Assembly: GCA_945865355.1 (NCBI GenBank)
Contig: CAMBDN010000154.1
Location: forward strand, 1 to 6,179
Reading direction: 5' to 3'
DNA length: 6,179 bases
From: Legionella genomosp. 1
Lineage (GTDB): Bacteria; Pseudomonadota; Gammaproteobacteria; Legionellales; Legionellaceae
Each line of letters starts with the position of its first letter. The first letter of the stretch is position 1. Under the pieces are notes generated by a model. It worked only from the letters and a program-made list of their open reading frames with translations, had not been told where the DNA came from and made no database searches. Both the position numbers and the translations under genes were made by a program. This document shows, piece after piece, positions 1 to 6,179 of the stretch.

Positions 1-9
1 GTAAACGAT

Positions 10-54
10 AAAATCCCCTTAAGTGGTCCTTCGGGCACCATATCGCCAAGGGGA
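10..54 (-). terminator. Intrinsic (Rho-independent) terminator of the giant gene
   Basis: Read on the minus strand, TCCCCTT (54-48) pairs perfectly with AAGGGGA (20-14), and TTTT (13-10) follows at once. Inside, TGGTGCC (40-34) and GGACCA (29-24) form a second stem around a CGAA loop with one bulged G. The structure begins 8 bases after the stop codon. The T-run is short (TTTTATCGTTT), so termination may be moderate. The opposite strand has no T-run after the stem, so it serves only the minus-strand gene. Confidence 0.8.
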
Positions 55-62
55 AGCCACTA

Positions 63-3000
63 TCACACGACTTCTGCTGGCGCCCTGGCGGCTTCTTGTT
101 CAGCAAGATGACGCGTCAACGCATCTCCACGTGCCAGCAGCTCATTTGCCAAGGTAACCAAATGCCCAGGCAACCTCGATAGATCATCTTGCAGCTCTTT
201 GATTAACTCATCAACATCAGCTGACCTCAGCAATTGCCCATCTCTGACGTCATATTGATCAGCAAATACCCTTAATGCTCGATTTAACGATTGTAATTTG
301 TTCTGATCCTCAACCTTACTGAAGAACTGCCCCAATCGTCGTCCCAACAATTGGTTACGTGGATCCCCCGTTGGTGGATAGGTTTGTGCATCATAATCAG
401 CTACTCGTACCAACAACCGATGCGTAAGCGTTAAAAACGCCTCACGACTAACCTGTTGGTAGACCTGGAAGCTATGTACCGCGGATAAATCATGAACCCA
501 ATGTCGCAACACCTTATCCTGCATTTGGTTCAAGGTATTGAAATACCGGCTTTTTCCGCTACGGTTCATCTTGAACCAGCGATGTTGGTCTTGCTCCGCA
601 TCACTATCCATCGCTGCAAATTTTGCATCGTTTAGCGCACGCAACACGGTTTCGTAACGACTAAATTCACCATGTCCACGTAACGCTTGACCAACCGTAT
701 TTTGCAGAGCAGTAAGCTGCTCTTTGCGTTCTTTCGATTTAAACCAACTTGAACCATAACGATTCATTAATTGATTTAAATCTTTAGCCAATGTTTTAAC
801 TTGCCCTTGAGTATCCAACACCTCGCCAGGACGTACTTGTCCAATCAACGCCAAATCATCCGTCAGCTGCAACAAAGCATGTTGCTGTTTGACATTTAAA
901 TCACGAATACAATCTAAATTCACTTCAGCAGGCTTTTTACCTAGAATCGCTTGTGTTTGCTGAATATACCAATCAAATCCATGCTGCAATAACTGCTGAT
1001 TACTTGCATCAGTCCATTGATAAACATGGGTATCCAAAGCCTCATTTTCAACACCTCCGGTCATCAATACTTGATGGTGCAAGAGATGCATTAAAATAAT
1101 GCGCTGTTTACGAAGTGCAGCAAGATCATCGCTCTCTTCACTGAACAATCCAGCAATAACAGGATCAGCAAAAATGGCATCAACGTCGCCTCGATTACGC
1201 TTTGCAGCGCCATAAAATAGATGAATCACCTCCTTCATTGGCGCACGATTTAGCACATTTTGATCCTCAAGATGGTGCGTGGTGTGATCAAATAATGGCT
1301 CAACAGTATGCTCAGGATGATCTGCCAATCGTTCATTCAATATCCTTAACTGATCAGCACTCGTATGATTAAAACGTCCAACACCATCACGAAGTAAGTG
1401 TTCAATCGTTGGCTCACCGGCTCGGGATTGATAATCAACAACATGCCGTACCGTCTGGCGCAATAATTTAGAACATTCAAATGTGATGCCTGGCTCACAA
1501 ATCGTTTCCAACAACAATGAAAGCTGGAGTGGCTTTTCAAGAAATTCCTCCATGTTTCCTTTCATTCGCTCCATGACCCAATAATATTTTGTTTCATCGA
1601 GAACCATCAGCTGTTCACGATGCTGTGTAAGCTCATCCATCAATACAGCTAGGGTTCCTGGTAATATCTCCTGCAAATCAGCCGCTCGCAGCAACATGTC
1701 CGCCAATAGATGAGTGCTTGGCAAGGGTACATCGCTTGGATCAAACAAATATTGCAAAATTTCAGGCAATAATTCCGAATATTTTGACAACAACACAACC
1801 TGAGAATCGAGTAGCTCAATTATCCAGTCAAACTTAACTGCTGGTAAATCTTTTAATCGACCCCAGTTGCGCATCAAGATGTTATTCAAATAATTGACGT
1901 TTGTTGCTGAAACATTGGCCGCTTTTATTAGCATCCGACAGACCATTTCCGCCCGCCTAGTGGATAGGAATGGATCAGACATATACCTTACTATTGCTGG
2001 GTACAACTGCTTATGTTTAACCAATGTTTCGATATTCTCATTCGTCAGCAACATCACCAGTTGAAACTTGTCCTCAGGTAAATCAATTAAAAACGCTTTA
2101 AAATGGACGTACAAATCAAGTAAGTAATCAATACTCTCAGGAGATGCTGTGACATGAGCAATCGCATTCAGCAATGATTGACTCAATGATAAAGAACGAG
2201 CCGTTGAAAAGCGGAGCTCACAAAGATAAGCCAAGACTTGCGGCAACAATTGCGGGTATTTAAACCATGTTTCAAGATGCGTGCTCGTTAGATCAATGAT
2301 CTTAATGAATCGCTCTTCAGACAAGACCATTAATGGCCCACGAATCCGTTCAAGCTCAGCAATTAAATAATCAACGGCTCTTTGCTCAGGATGTGCATCT
2401 TGGTAACTAATAGCCAGCAATACCAACGAAGCCAATAACTGTGCTCGTTCAAACGAGAGATCTGGAGTAGTAACATATCCCAAGATAACATCAAACACTT
2501 GTGGATAACGCAGGATGTCTTTCAATTCAGCAGACATGAATTCCATAACCCATTGGAATTTAGCATCATTTAAACCATTCAACCCCATTCGATGACGTGT
2601 TAAGTTATCCAGCATCACGTCCCAAGTTCCTGGGTAACTTTTCTGCAACTCAATCGCTTGCAGCAACAGTTGACTGAATCGCTGGACACGCGGGATTGAT
2701 AGATCACCTGGATCAATCACATCAGCTAAGATCGCAGGCAATGCGTGCGCAAAATTTGGCCATGTTTCAAGATGTTTATCAATCAGTTCGATGGTCCATT
2801 GATATTTTGCGTCTGATAGCTGAACGATAGATTCCCACTGTCGGCTAAAAATATCATCCAAATAAGTAAAGTTTTCAACAGAGACATTAACCGCTTTTAT
2901 CATTAGCTGGCTAAACATCTCAATTCGTCTACACGATAAACGGGGATTATCCATACATCGTACTATCGCCGAAAACACCTCTTTATGTTTAACGAATAAC

Positions 3001-6000
3001 GCTAGATTTTCTTTGGAAAGCGCCATCAATAACTGGAATTTATCATCCGGTAAATCAATGAAATTGACATCATCGGCAACCAACAATGCAATGAGACCAT
3101 CTATAGGACTTGGATCACTCGTAACCGCAGTTAGCAATAGCTGGCTCAGTGAATGCACACGATCTAATGATAGGTGTTGTTCACCAACAAATTGCAAGAT
3201 CGCTCGTAACGCATTAGGATATCGAAGCAAGACCTCTATCTGATCCAACATTAGTCCTATCGTCCATTGAAACTTAGCTCTATCCAAACGAATCAACCCA
3301 TTACGGTGATCGGCCAGTATTCTCATCATTGCCTCAAGCGTTCCTGGACAACGCTCTTGCAAGTCAGCTGCGGACACCAATACCATAGACAAGGAATGAA
3401 TCCATGCAAGGCTTATGTTTCTTTGATCACTCAAATCCCCCAACAGCTCATCCAATACAAACGGGAATTTAGACCAAATTGCAACATTATCGCCAAGATG
3501 GACCATTAACCAATTATATTTCTCATCAGATAGCTGAACGATTTTTTTCCAATTACCACAGAAAACAGAATTCAAATGATCAAAACTTTGTTGAGAAATA
3601 TTAGCCACATTGATCAATAGACGACAAATATCCTCAGCTCGTTCAAGCGACAGGCGACGATCGCGCATGTACCATACTATTGCTTGGTACAAATTTGGAT
3701 GTTTAACCCATGTTTCTATATTGTCGTTGGTCAACATCATCATTAAACTAAATTTATTCCCTGGCACACCAATGAAAAAATCTTTTGCGCGATTAAACTC
3801 ACTTATCAAATAGTCAATACTTTCCGGAGAGGTCTCAACATGCGCTACAGCATTAAGCAATACATCGCTCAACGCAAAAGCGCGTGCAGGAAGAAATCGC
3901 TCGTCGCAAATATATCCCAATAGCTGTGGTAGCACCTGAGGATATTTAAACCATGTCTCAATATGCCTGCTTACTAGCTGAATCAAGCCATTAAATCTAT
4001 CTTCTGGCATGGCCGTTAAAGCACCGCGGACCTTCGCAAACTCTCGAGTCAGATCGTCAACAGCCGTTGGGTACCTCGCTTTATACTTTGTAGCCTCTAC
4101 CAACAATTGAGCAATGGATTCAACCCGGGCGATCGGTAGCGTTATATCACTCATATCATGTAATATTGTTGCCACTAAATCAGGGTGTTCAACCAATGAT
4201 TCATCATGTTCAGCCAACAACTCTAATATGCACTTCGATCTATCGGTTGTTAATCCACTGAATTGCTCCACCAACACACGATATTCAGAGGGTTCTGATG
4301 ATGAAATAGCATCATAAAACCGACTAAGCCCATGAACACAACGATTAAATGACGTGGTTTTTTCCTGCTTTTTCATGTCTTGACTGTTAATTTTCGCCCA
4401 CACCGCTTCAATTTGTTGACGATGGCGAATTTCAAACACTGGCGCTAGTGTTAAATGCGCCGACAACAATTGGAACCACGATTTACCATCTTGCCCAGTC
4501 CCCCATTTAATGATGTCTCCAATTTCTGACAATGCATCACTATTTTTAGCCAAGCGCGCCCACAGTTCAACTAACGGGCCTTGATAGACACCCGTTGTTT
4601 CTCTGTTCCACCAGTCTTGAGTTTTATTGACCAACTGCACAAATAAATCCCAATCTCTACCTTCTTTAAATTGCTCCATCACCTGACAAAAATTCATTAA
4701 AAAAGCTGACGCCTTTTGGGTACTCATTCCCTTTGACCAAGATTCCCATTTGGTTAACATGCGCATGCGATGCTCAGGAGCTGCTTTTACCGCGCGCCCC
4801 AAACGCTGCAATAAGTCAGCTAAGTCAGCATCACTCTCAGGCGCACAACGTTCTGCCATCCGCCAAATGCCTTGTAGATGAGATAGACGCATCGGTGGAC
4901 TATGACGCAGACGAAAACGCAAGCTGTTTTCTGAATTTTCATGCAACAAACCATCCAATTCGTCAATGTATTCAGGCACCCAATTGCGTTGTTCATTTGC
5001 TGTAAACGTGCTCAAGTAACCCAGCACTGGGAGTATCGATAGGATACGTTCCTCTGCGGTGAGGGTCCTGCTTGGTGCTAACAAGTACGCCATGATTTGA
5101 GTCTGGATTGACGGCCTAAATCTCTCCATTAAGCCTAGAAAGACAAGCTTTAACTCCCCGTTCGAAACCCCTTCTAAAAAGTTCGCACTGGTCAGCTCAA
5201 TTTCAGCCGCCTCATGGGTCTCAGTCCATACCTCAGAGGGTGCCCTCACTTGTTCTACTGCAATCTCTAAAGCATCAACAAAAGTTTGCACCGAATTAAA
5301 TTCGGTTACGTGCTTGGCAAAACGTTGTAAGGCCATATCATCAGCGGCTAACGCCTCAAATAACCCAGGAATACGCGTAACACGCTCATCGCTTAGCACC
5401 ATATCCGGCAAATGTGTCAACACGCCACAAATGACCGCCACGGCATGATCAACAGGACCCGCATTTATCGGTCGTCGTACCACCAATTGCACCGGTGCAA
5501 CCACTTGTGGCGTTAAGACAAACTCCATACCAGCCACTGCACCGACATCATCGTTATAACGAGCAGTGAACGCCGTAGCCGCCAGGATAATATCGCCTTC
5601 GATTAACGTCATTTTATTAGCGGTTGTTGTATCTTGTTGACTCGAAATATCAATCCACTGCTTTTCAAGACGCTTTAGATGATAACTAAAGGCAATGGTC
5701 AAATTCTCGCGAAGTTGGTGGTCATTTATCTGACCTAAATATTTCATACCCCAAGACGAGTACCTGGCAATCGCATTGTAATACCCTTGATTCGCCTCGT
5801 TTTGCAAATTGAAAAGGTACTCGCGTAGTAACATCACCCGCTGAAAACACCTCTCGTCCTCACTGTCACCAACAACACCCGCAAGTACGCCATCCAGCGA
5901 ATCAACATCAACGTGTGCTGCACGAAGCACTCGTTTGAACATCGCTTCTTCCTCGCGTAATTCATTGGGTAAATAAAACTGATGCACGGTGCCCTCTTCA

Positions 6001-6179
6001 CCATTTCGTGCCGTTCGTCCACCTTTCTGAAGCAAGTCATTAATATCATTTACATTGATTAAAAAAACCGCCTCAACATCAACGTTATCGCCTCTACCAA
6101 AGCCTGAAGCAACAAGACAAACCCCCTTTTGCTTTTTGCCACCGTGCCAATTTTCTTGCTCATGCTTATCAGCCAATAC
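63..6179 (-). CDS. Giant SecA-like SF2 helicase/translocase fused to a helical repeat scaffold (5'-partial)
   Basis: One uninterrupted frame runs from the right edge to a TGA at 63-65 and encodes at least 2,037 residues. A TTG at 6174-6176 could be read as a start. I do not accept it, because the frame is open upstream of it and the protein begins in the middle of a helicase domain. Residues below are numbered from that TTG. Residues 1-150 carry SF2 motifs V and VI in a SecA-like arrangement. Residues 151-639 are helix-rich and unassigned. Residues 640 to about 1603 are 12 tandem repeats of 78-83 residues. Residues 1604-2037 are an unassigned charged helical region. I see no signal peptide or convincing membrane segment in the visible part, so a soluble protein is likely. 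The motor presumably hydrolyses ATP to move or remodel a polymer, but its ATP-binding motifs I-IV are outside the window and cannot be checked. The gene is followed 8 bases after its stop by an intrinsic terminator, so it is the last or only gene of its transcript. It could instead be a general DEAD/DEAH-type helicase protein. The SF2 assignment is firm and the SecA likeness moderate. Confidence 0.93.
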   Translation of the reverse strand, partial: VLADKHEQENWHGGKKQKGVCLVASGFGRGDNVDVEAVFLINVNDINDLLQKGGRTARNGEEGTVHQFYLPNELREEEAMFKRVLRAAHVDVDSLDGVLAGVVGDSEDERCFQRVMLLREYLFNLQNEANQGYYNAIARYSSWGMKYLGQINDHQLRENLTIAFSYHLKRLEKQWIDISSQQDTTTANKMTLIEGDIILAATAFTARYNDDVGAVAGMEFVLTPQVVAPVQLVVRRPINAGPVDHAVAVICGVLTHLPDMVLSDERVTRIPGLFEALAADDMALQRFAKHVTEFNSVQTFVDALEIAVEQVRAPSEVWTETHEAAEIELTSANFLEGVSNGELKLVFLGLMERFRPSIQTQIMAYLLAPSRTLTAEERILSILPVLGYLSTFTANEQRNWVPEYIDELDGLLHENSENSLRFRLRHSPPMRLSHLQGIWRMAERCAPESDADLADLLQRLGRAVKAAPEHRMRMLTKWESWSKGMSTQKASAFLMNFCQVMEQFKEGRDWDLFVQLVNKTQDWWNRETTGVYQGPLVELWARLAKNSDALSEIGDIIKWGTGQDGKSWFQLLSAHLTLAPVFEIRHRQQIEAVWAKINSQDMKKQEKTTSFNRCVHGLSRFYDAISSSEPSEYRVLVEQFSGLTTDRSKCILELLAEHDESLVEHPDLVATILHDMSDITLPIARVESIAQLLVEATKYKARYPTAVDDLTREFAKVRGALTAMPEDRFNGLIQLVSRHIETWFKYPQVLPQLLGYICDERFLPARAFALSDVLLNAVAHVETSPESIDYLISEFNRAKDFFIGVPGNKFSLMMMLTNDNIETWVKHPNLYQAIVWYMRDRRLSLERAEDICRLLINVANISQQSFDHLNSVFCGNWKKIVQLSDEKYNWLMVHLGDNVAIWSKFPFVLDELLGDLSDQRNISLAWIHSLSMVLVSAADLQERCPGTLEAMMRILADHRNGLIRLDRAKFQWTIGLMLDQIEVLLRYPNALRAILQFVGEQHLSLDRVHSLSQLLLTAVTSDPSPIDGLIALLVADDVNFIDLPDDKFQLLMALSKENLALFVKHKEVFSAIVRCMDNPRLSCRRIEMFSQLMIKAVNVSVENFTYLDDIFSRQWESIVQLSDAKYQWTIELIDKHLETWPNFAHALPAILADVIDPGDLSIPRVQRFSQLLLQAIELQKSYPGTWDVMLDNLTRHRMGLNGLNDAKFQWVMEFMSAELKDILRYPQVFDVILGYVTTPDLSFERAQLLASLVLLAISYQDAHPEQRAVDYLIAELERIRGPLMVLSEERFIKIIDLTSTHLETWFKYPQLLPQVLAYLCELRFSTARSLSLSQSLLNAIAHVTASPESIDYLLDLYVHFKAFLIDLPEDKFQLVMLLTNENIETLVKHKQLYPAIVRYMSDPFLSTRRAEMVCRMLIKAANVSATNVNYLNNILMRNWGRLKDLPAVKFDWIIELLDSQVVLLSKYSELLPEILQYLFDPSDVPLPSTHLLADMLLRAADLQEILPGTLAVLMDELTQHREQLMVLDETKYYWVMERMKGNMEEFLEKPLQLSLLLETICEPGITFECSKLLRQTVRHVVDYQSRAGEPTIEHLLRDGVGRFNHTSADQLRILNERLADHPEHTVEPLFDHTTHHLEDQNVLNRAPMKEVIHLFYGAAKRNRGDVDAIFADPVIAGLFSEESDDLAALRKQRIILMHLLHHQVLMTGGVENEALDTHVYQWTDASNQQLLQHGFDWYIQQTQAILGKKPAEVNLDCIRDLNVKQQHALLQLTDDLALIGQVRPGEVLDTQGQVKTLAKDLNQLMNRYGSSWFKSKERKEQLTALQNTVGQALRGHGEFSRYETVLRALNDAKFAAMDSDAEQDQHRWFKMNRSGKSRYFNTLNQMQDKVLRHWVHDLSAVHSFQVYQQVSREAFLTLTHRLLVRVADYDAQTYPPTGDPRNQLLGRRLGQFFSKVEDQNKLQSLNRALRVFADQYDVRDGQLLRSADVDELIKELQDDLSRLPGHLVTLANELLARGDALTRHLAEQEAARAPAEVV
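66..1367 (-). other. Unassigned C-terminal region, charged and helix-rich (domain)
   Basis: Residues 1604-2037 have no repeat signature and no catalytic motif that I recognise. Histidines are dense at 1620-1635 and 1697-1701. Residues 1804-1820 (MNRYGSSWFKSKERKEQ) and 1866-1878 (RWFKMNRSGKSRY) are basic, aromatic clusters with similar composition. The last 60 residues are rich in Leu, Asp, Glu and Arg and probably form a helical hairpin ending in APAEVV. No membrane segment is evident. It could be a substrate- or partner-binding domain, but nothing in the sequence decides this. Confidence 0.55.
1368..1607 (-). repeat. Terminal class A repeat unit, degenerate
   Basis: Residues 1524 to about 1603. 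The head VLDETKYYWVMERM is clear. The middle has EEFLEKP in place of the usual ETWxKYP block, and the tail VVDYQSRAGEPTIEHLL resembles the class A tail. Similarity fades after about residue 1600, so the right-hand boundary of the array is approximate. As the first unit of an incomplete fourth block it acts as a cap on the solenoid. Confidence 0.7.
1608..2579 (-). repeat. Repeat block 3: units A-B-C-D
   Basis: Four units of 83, 81, 78 and 82 residues (1200-1282, 1283-1363, 1364-1441, 1442-1523). The A unit has the tail RAVDYLIAELERIRGPL, matching block 1 unit A with two extra residues (about E1264-Q1265). The B unit repeats LETWFKYPQLLPQVL and HVTASPESIDYLL almost unchanged from block 1. The C unit has LTNENIETLVKHK and ends N-W-G-R. 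The D unit has LPGTLAVLMDELTQHR. Confidence 0.85.
2580..3293 (-). repeat. Repeat block 2: A/B hybrid-C-D (one unit short)
   Basis: Three units of 78, 78 and 82 residues (962-1039, 1040-1117, 1118-1199). The first unit starts like class A, with AKFQW and LLRYP, as in the class A unit at 1200. It ends like class B, with LSQLLLTAV followed by S-P-I-D-G-L, compare LSQSLLNAI and SPESIDYL. It is followed directly by a C unit, as B units are. The C and D units have the same lengths as in the other blocks. The D unit keeps QLSDAKYQW and the PGTWDVM tail. Confidence 0.82.
3294..4259 (-). repeat. Repeat block 1: units A-B-C-D
   Basis: Four units of 81, 81, 78 and 82 residues (640-720, 721-801, 802-879, 880-961). 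Unit A is the most diverged at its head, with RSKCILELL where other units have KFQW-type residues. Its tail AVDDLTREFAKVRGAL recurs in block 3. Unit B has ETWFKYPQVLPQLL and the tail SPESIDYL. Unit C has LTNDNIETWVKHP and an N-W-K-K tail. Unit D has QLSDEKYNWLM and the tail CPGTLEAMMRIL..HR. These class marks recur in later blocks. Confidence 0.85.
4260..5726 (-). other. Unassigned helix-rich linker region between motor and repeats (domain)
   Basis: Residues 151-639 match no domain I recognise. The stretch is rich in Leu, Ala, Glu and Trp with few long Gly/Pro-rich breaks, so it is probably mostly alpha-helical. Tryptophans are concentrated around residues 477-595 (for example WESW at 477-480 and DWW at 521-523). 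Parts resemble the downstream repeat unit without keeping its spacing. VLSDERV at 260-266 resembles VLSEERF of the repeat at 1284-1290. Residues 430-475 (MRLSHLQ to MRMLT) can be laid over the second half of a repeat unit. It may therefore be an eroded extension of the solenoid, but this is a weak inference. Confidence 0.5.
5727..6179 (-). other. C-terminal half of an SF2 helicase motor, SecA NBD2-like (domain)
   Basis: Residues 22-33 (6078-6113) read VASGFGRGDNVD. This matches motif V, which in SecA is a short A-T-x-x-A-G-R-G-T-D segment. Residues 50-62 (5991-6029) read QKGGRTARNGEEG and match motif VI (Q..GR..R.G..G). They include the two arginines, R54 and R57, expected to contact the ATP phosphates. 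The next residues, 63-69, end in FYL, as in SecA, where motif VI is followed by a RFYL-type strand. There is one extra residue in between by my alignment. Residues 112-145 form a long helix-like stretch with LREYLFNLQNEANQGYYNAI, which loosely recalls the SecA helical scaffold segment (RKQLLEYDDVANDQR type). The motifs are seen in the sequence and their SF2 role is established. The SecA affiliation is inference from motif spacing and the FYL tail. Confidence 0.8.

Larger units (their letters stand above)
1368..4259 (-). repeat. Array of 12 tandem 78-83-residue repeats (predicted alpha-solenoid)
   Basis: Twelve units begin at residues 640, 721, 802, 880, 962, 1040, 1118, 1200, 1283, 1364, 1442 and 1524. 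A typical unit starts L-x-D-x-K-F/Y-Q-W-x-M/I-E-L. It continues with an E-T-W-x-K-Y/H-P block, L-P-x-I-L-x-Y-x-x-D, L-S-x-x-R-A/V-x-x-L-S-Q-L-L-L-x-A, and ends in a helix like I-D-Y-L-x-x-x-x-x-x-x-x-x-L. This would give about four helices per unit, so a HEAT-like or other alpha-solenoid is likely. I do not match it to a named repeat family. The copies are diverged in DNA as well as protein, so this is an old expansion and not a recent slippage tract. Such solenoids usually bind proteins, but no partner is visible here. Confidence 0.9.

Noticed and set aside
1346..1540. Minus-strand 64-codon open frame in another phase
   Set aside because: It is fully contained in the giant gene, rich in Cys, Ser and His like a chance frame, and has no domain.
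1368..4259. The repeat array as a recent tandem DNA duplication or an assembly artefact
   Set aside because: Copies differ widely in both DNA and protein and lengths vary by class, so they are old and diverged, not assembly-duplicated.
1368..4259. Ankyrin, TPR or leucine-rich repeat family
   Set aside because: The period of 78-83 residues and lack of the ankyrin TPLH, TPR or LxxLxLxxN consensus do not fit those families.
3013..5005. Plus-strand open frames of 67-90 codons at 3013-3243, 3267-3509, 3610-3813, 4114-4317 and 4733-5005
   Set aside because: All lie antisense inside the giant gene, have no recognisable protein features, and three of them overlie the repeat units. They are best explained as shadows of its codon pattern.
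5834..6049. Minus-strand 71-codon open frame, considered as a frameshifted helicase fragment
   Set aside because: The helicase motifs are in the main frame at these positions and no motif continues in this frame, so there is no sign of a frameshift.
6174..6176. TTG as the true start codon of the gene
   Set aside because: The frame stays open to the window edge and the protein would begin between motifs IV and V of a helicase, which would give a useless half motor. The gene is more likely cut by the window boundary.

Overview
The window is almost entirely one giant protein-coding gene on the minus strand. It reads in frame from the right edge (6179) to a TGA stop at 63-65. The reading frame is still open at the right edge, so the start codon and N-terminus lie outside. 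At least 2,037 codons are visible. Only about 60 bases at the left end are non-coding, and they hold a convincing intrinsic terminator for this gene. No RNA gene, insertion sequence, CRISPR array or second gene is supported.

From N- to C-terminus (right to left on the window) the visible protein has four parts. (1) At 5727-6179 is the tail of a superfamily 2 helicase/translocase motor. It has a GRG-type motif V, a Q..GR..R.G..G motif VI and a following FYL segment. This layout resembles SecA NBD2 more than other SF2 families. Motifs I-IV, including Walker A and B, must lie beyond the window. (2) At 4260-5726 is a long, mostly helical stretch with no recognised domain. (3) At about 1368-4259 is an array of 12 tandem degenerate repeats of 78-83 residues, probably an alpha-helical solenoid. 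(4) At 66-1367 is a 434-residue, charged, helix-rich C-terminal region that I cannot assign.

The repeat array has a higher-order pattern. Units fall into four classes that recur in fixed order with class-specific lengths: A-B-C-D, then an A/B hybrid-C-D, then A-B-C-D, then a last A. This suggests a four-unit block (about 320 residues) was duplicated and that one copy lost a unit by an in-frame fusion of an A head to a B tail.

The organism cannot be named from this sequence. A bacterium with a moderately AT-rich genome fits, given the Rho-independent terminator and the SecA-type motor. From general knowledge, very large multi-domain proteins with eukaryote-like helical repeats are common in host-associated Gammaproteobacteria (Legionella and Coxiella relatives), so such a host is a reasonable but unproven guess. 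The architecture suggests an ATP-driven motor carrying a very long protein-binding scaffold. Its substrate and cellular role cannot be read from this window.
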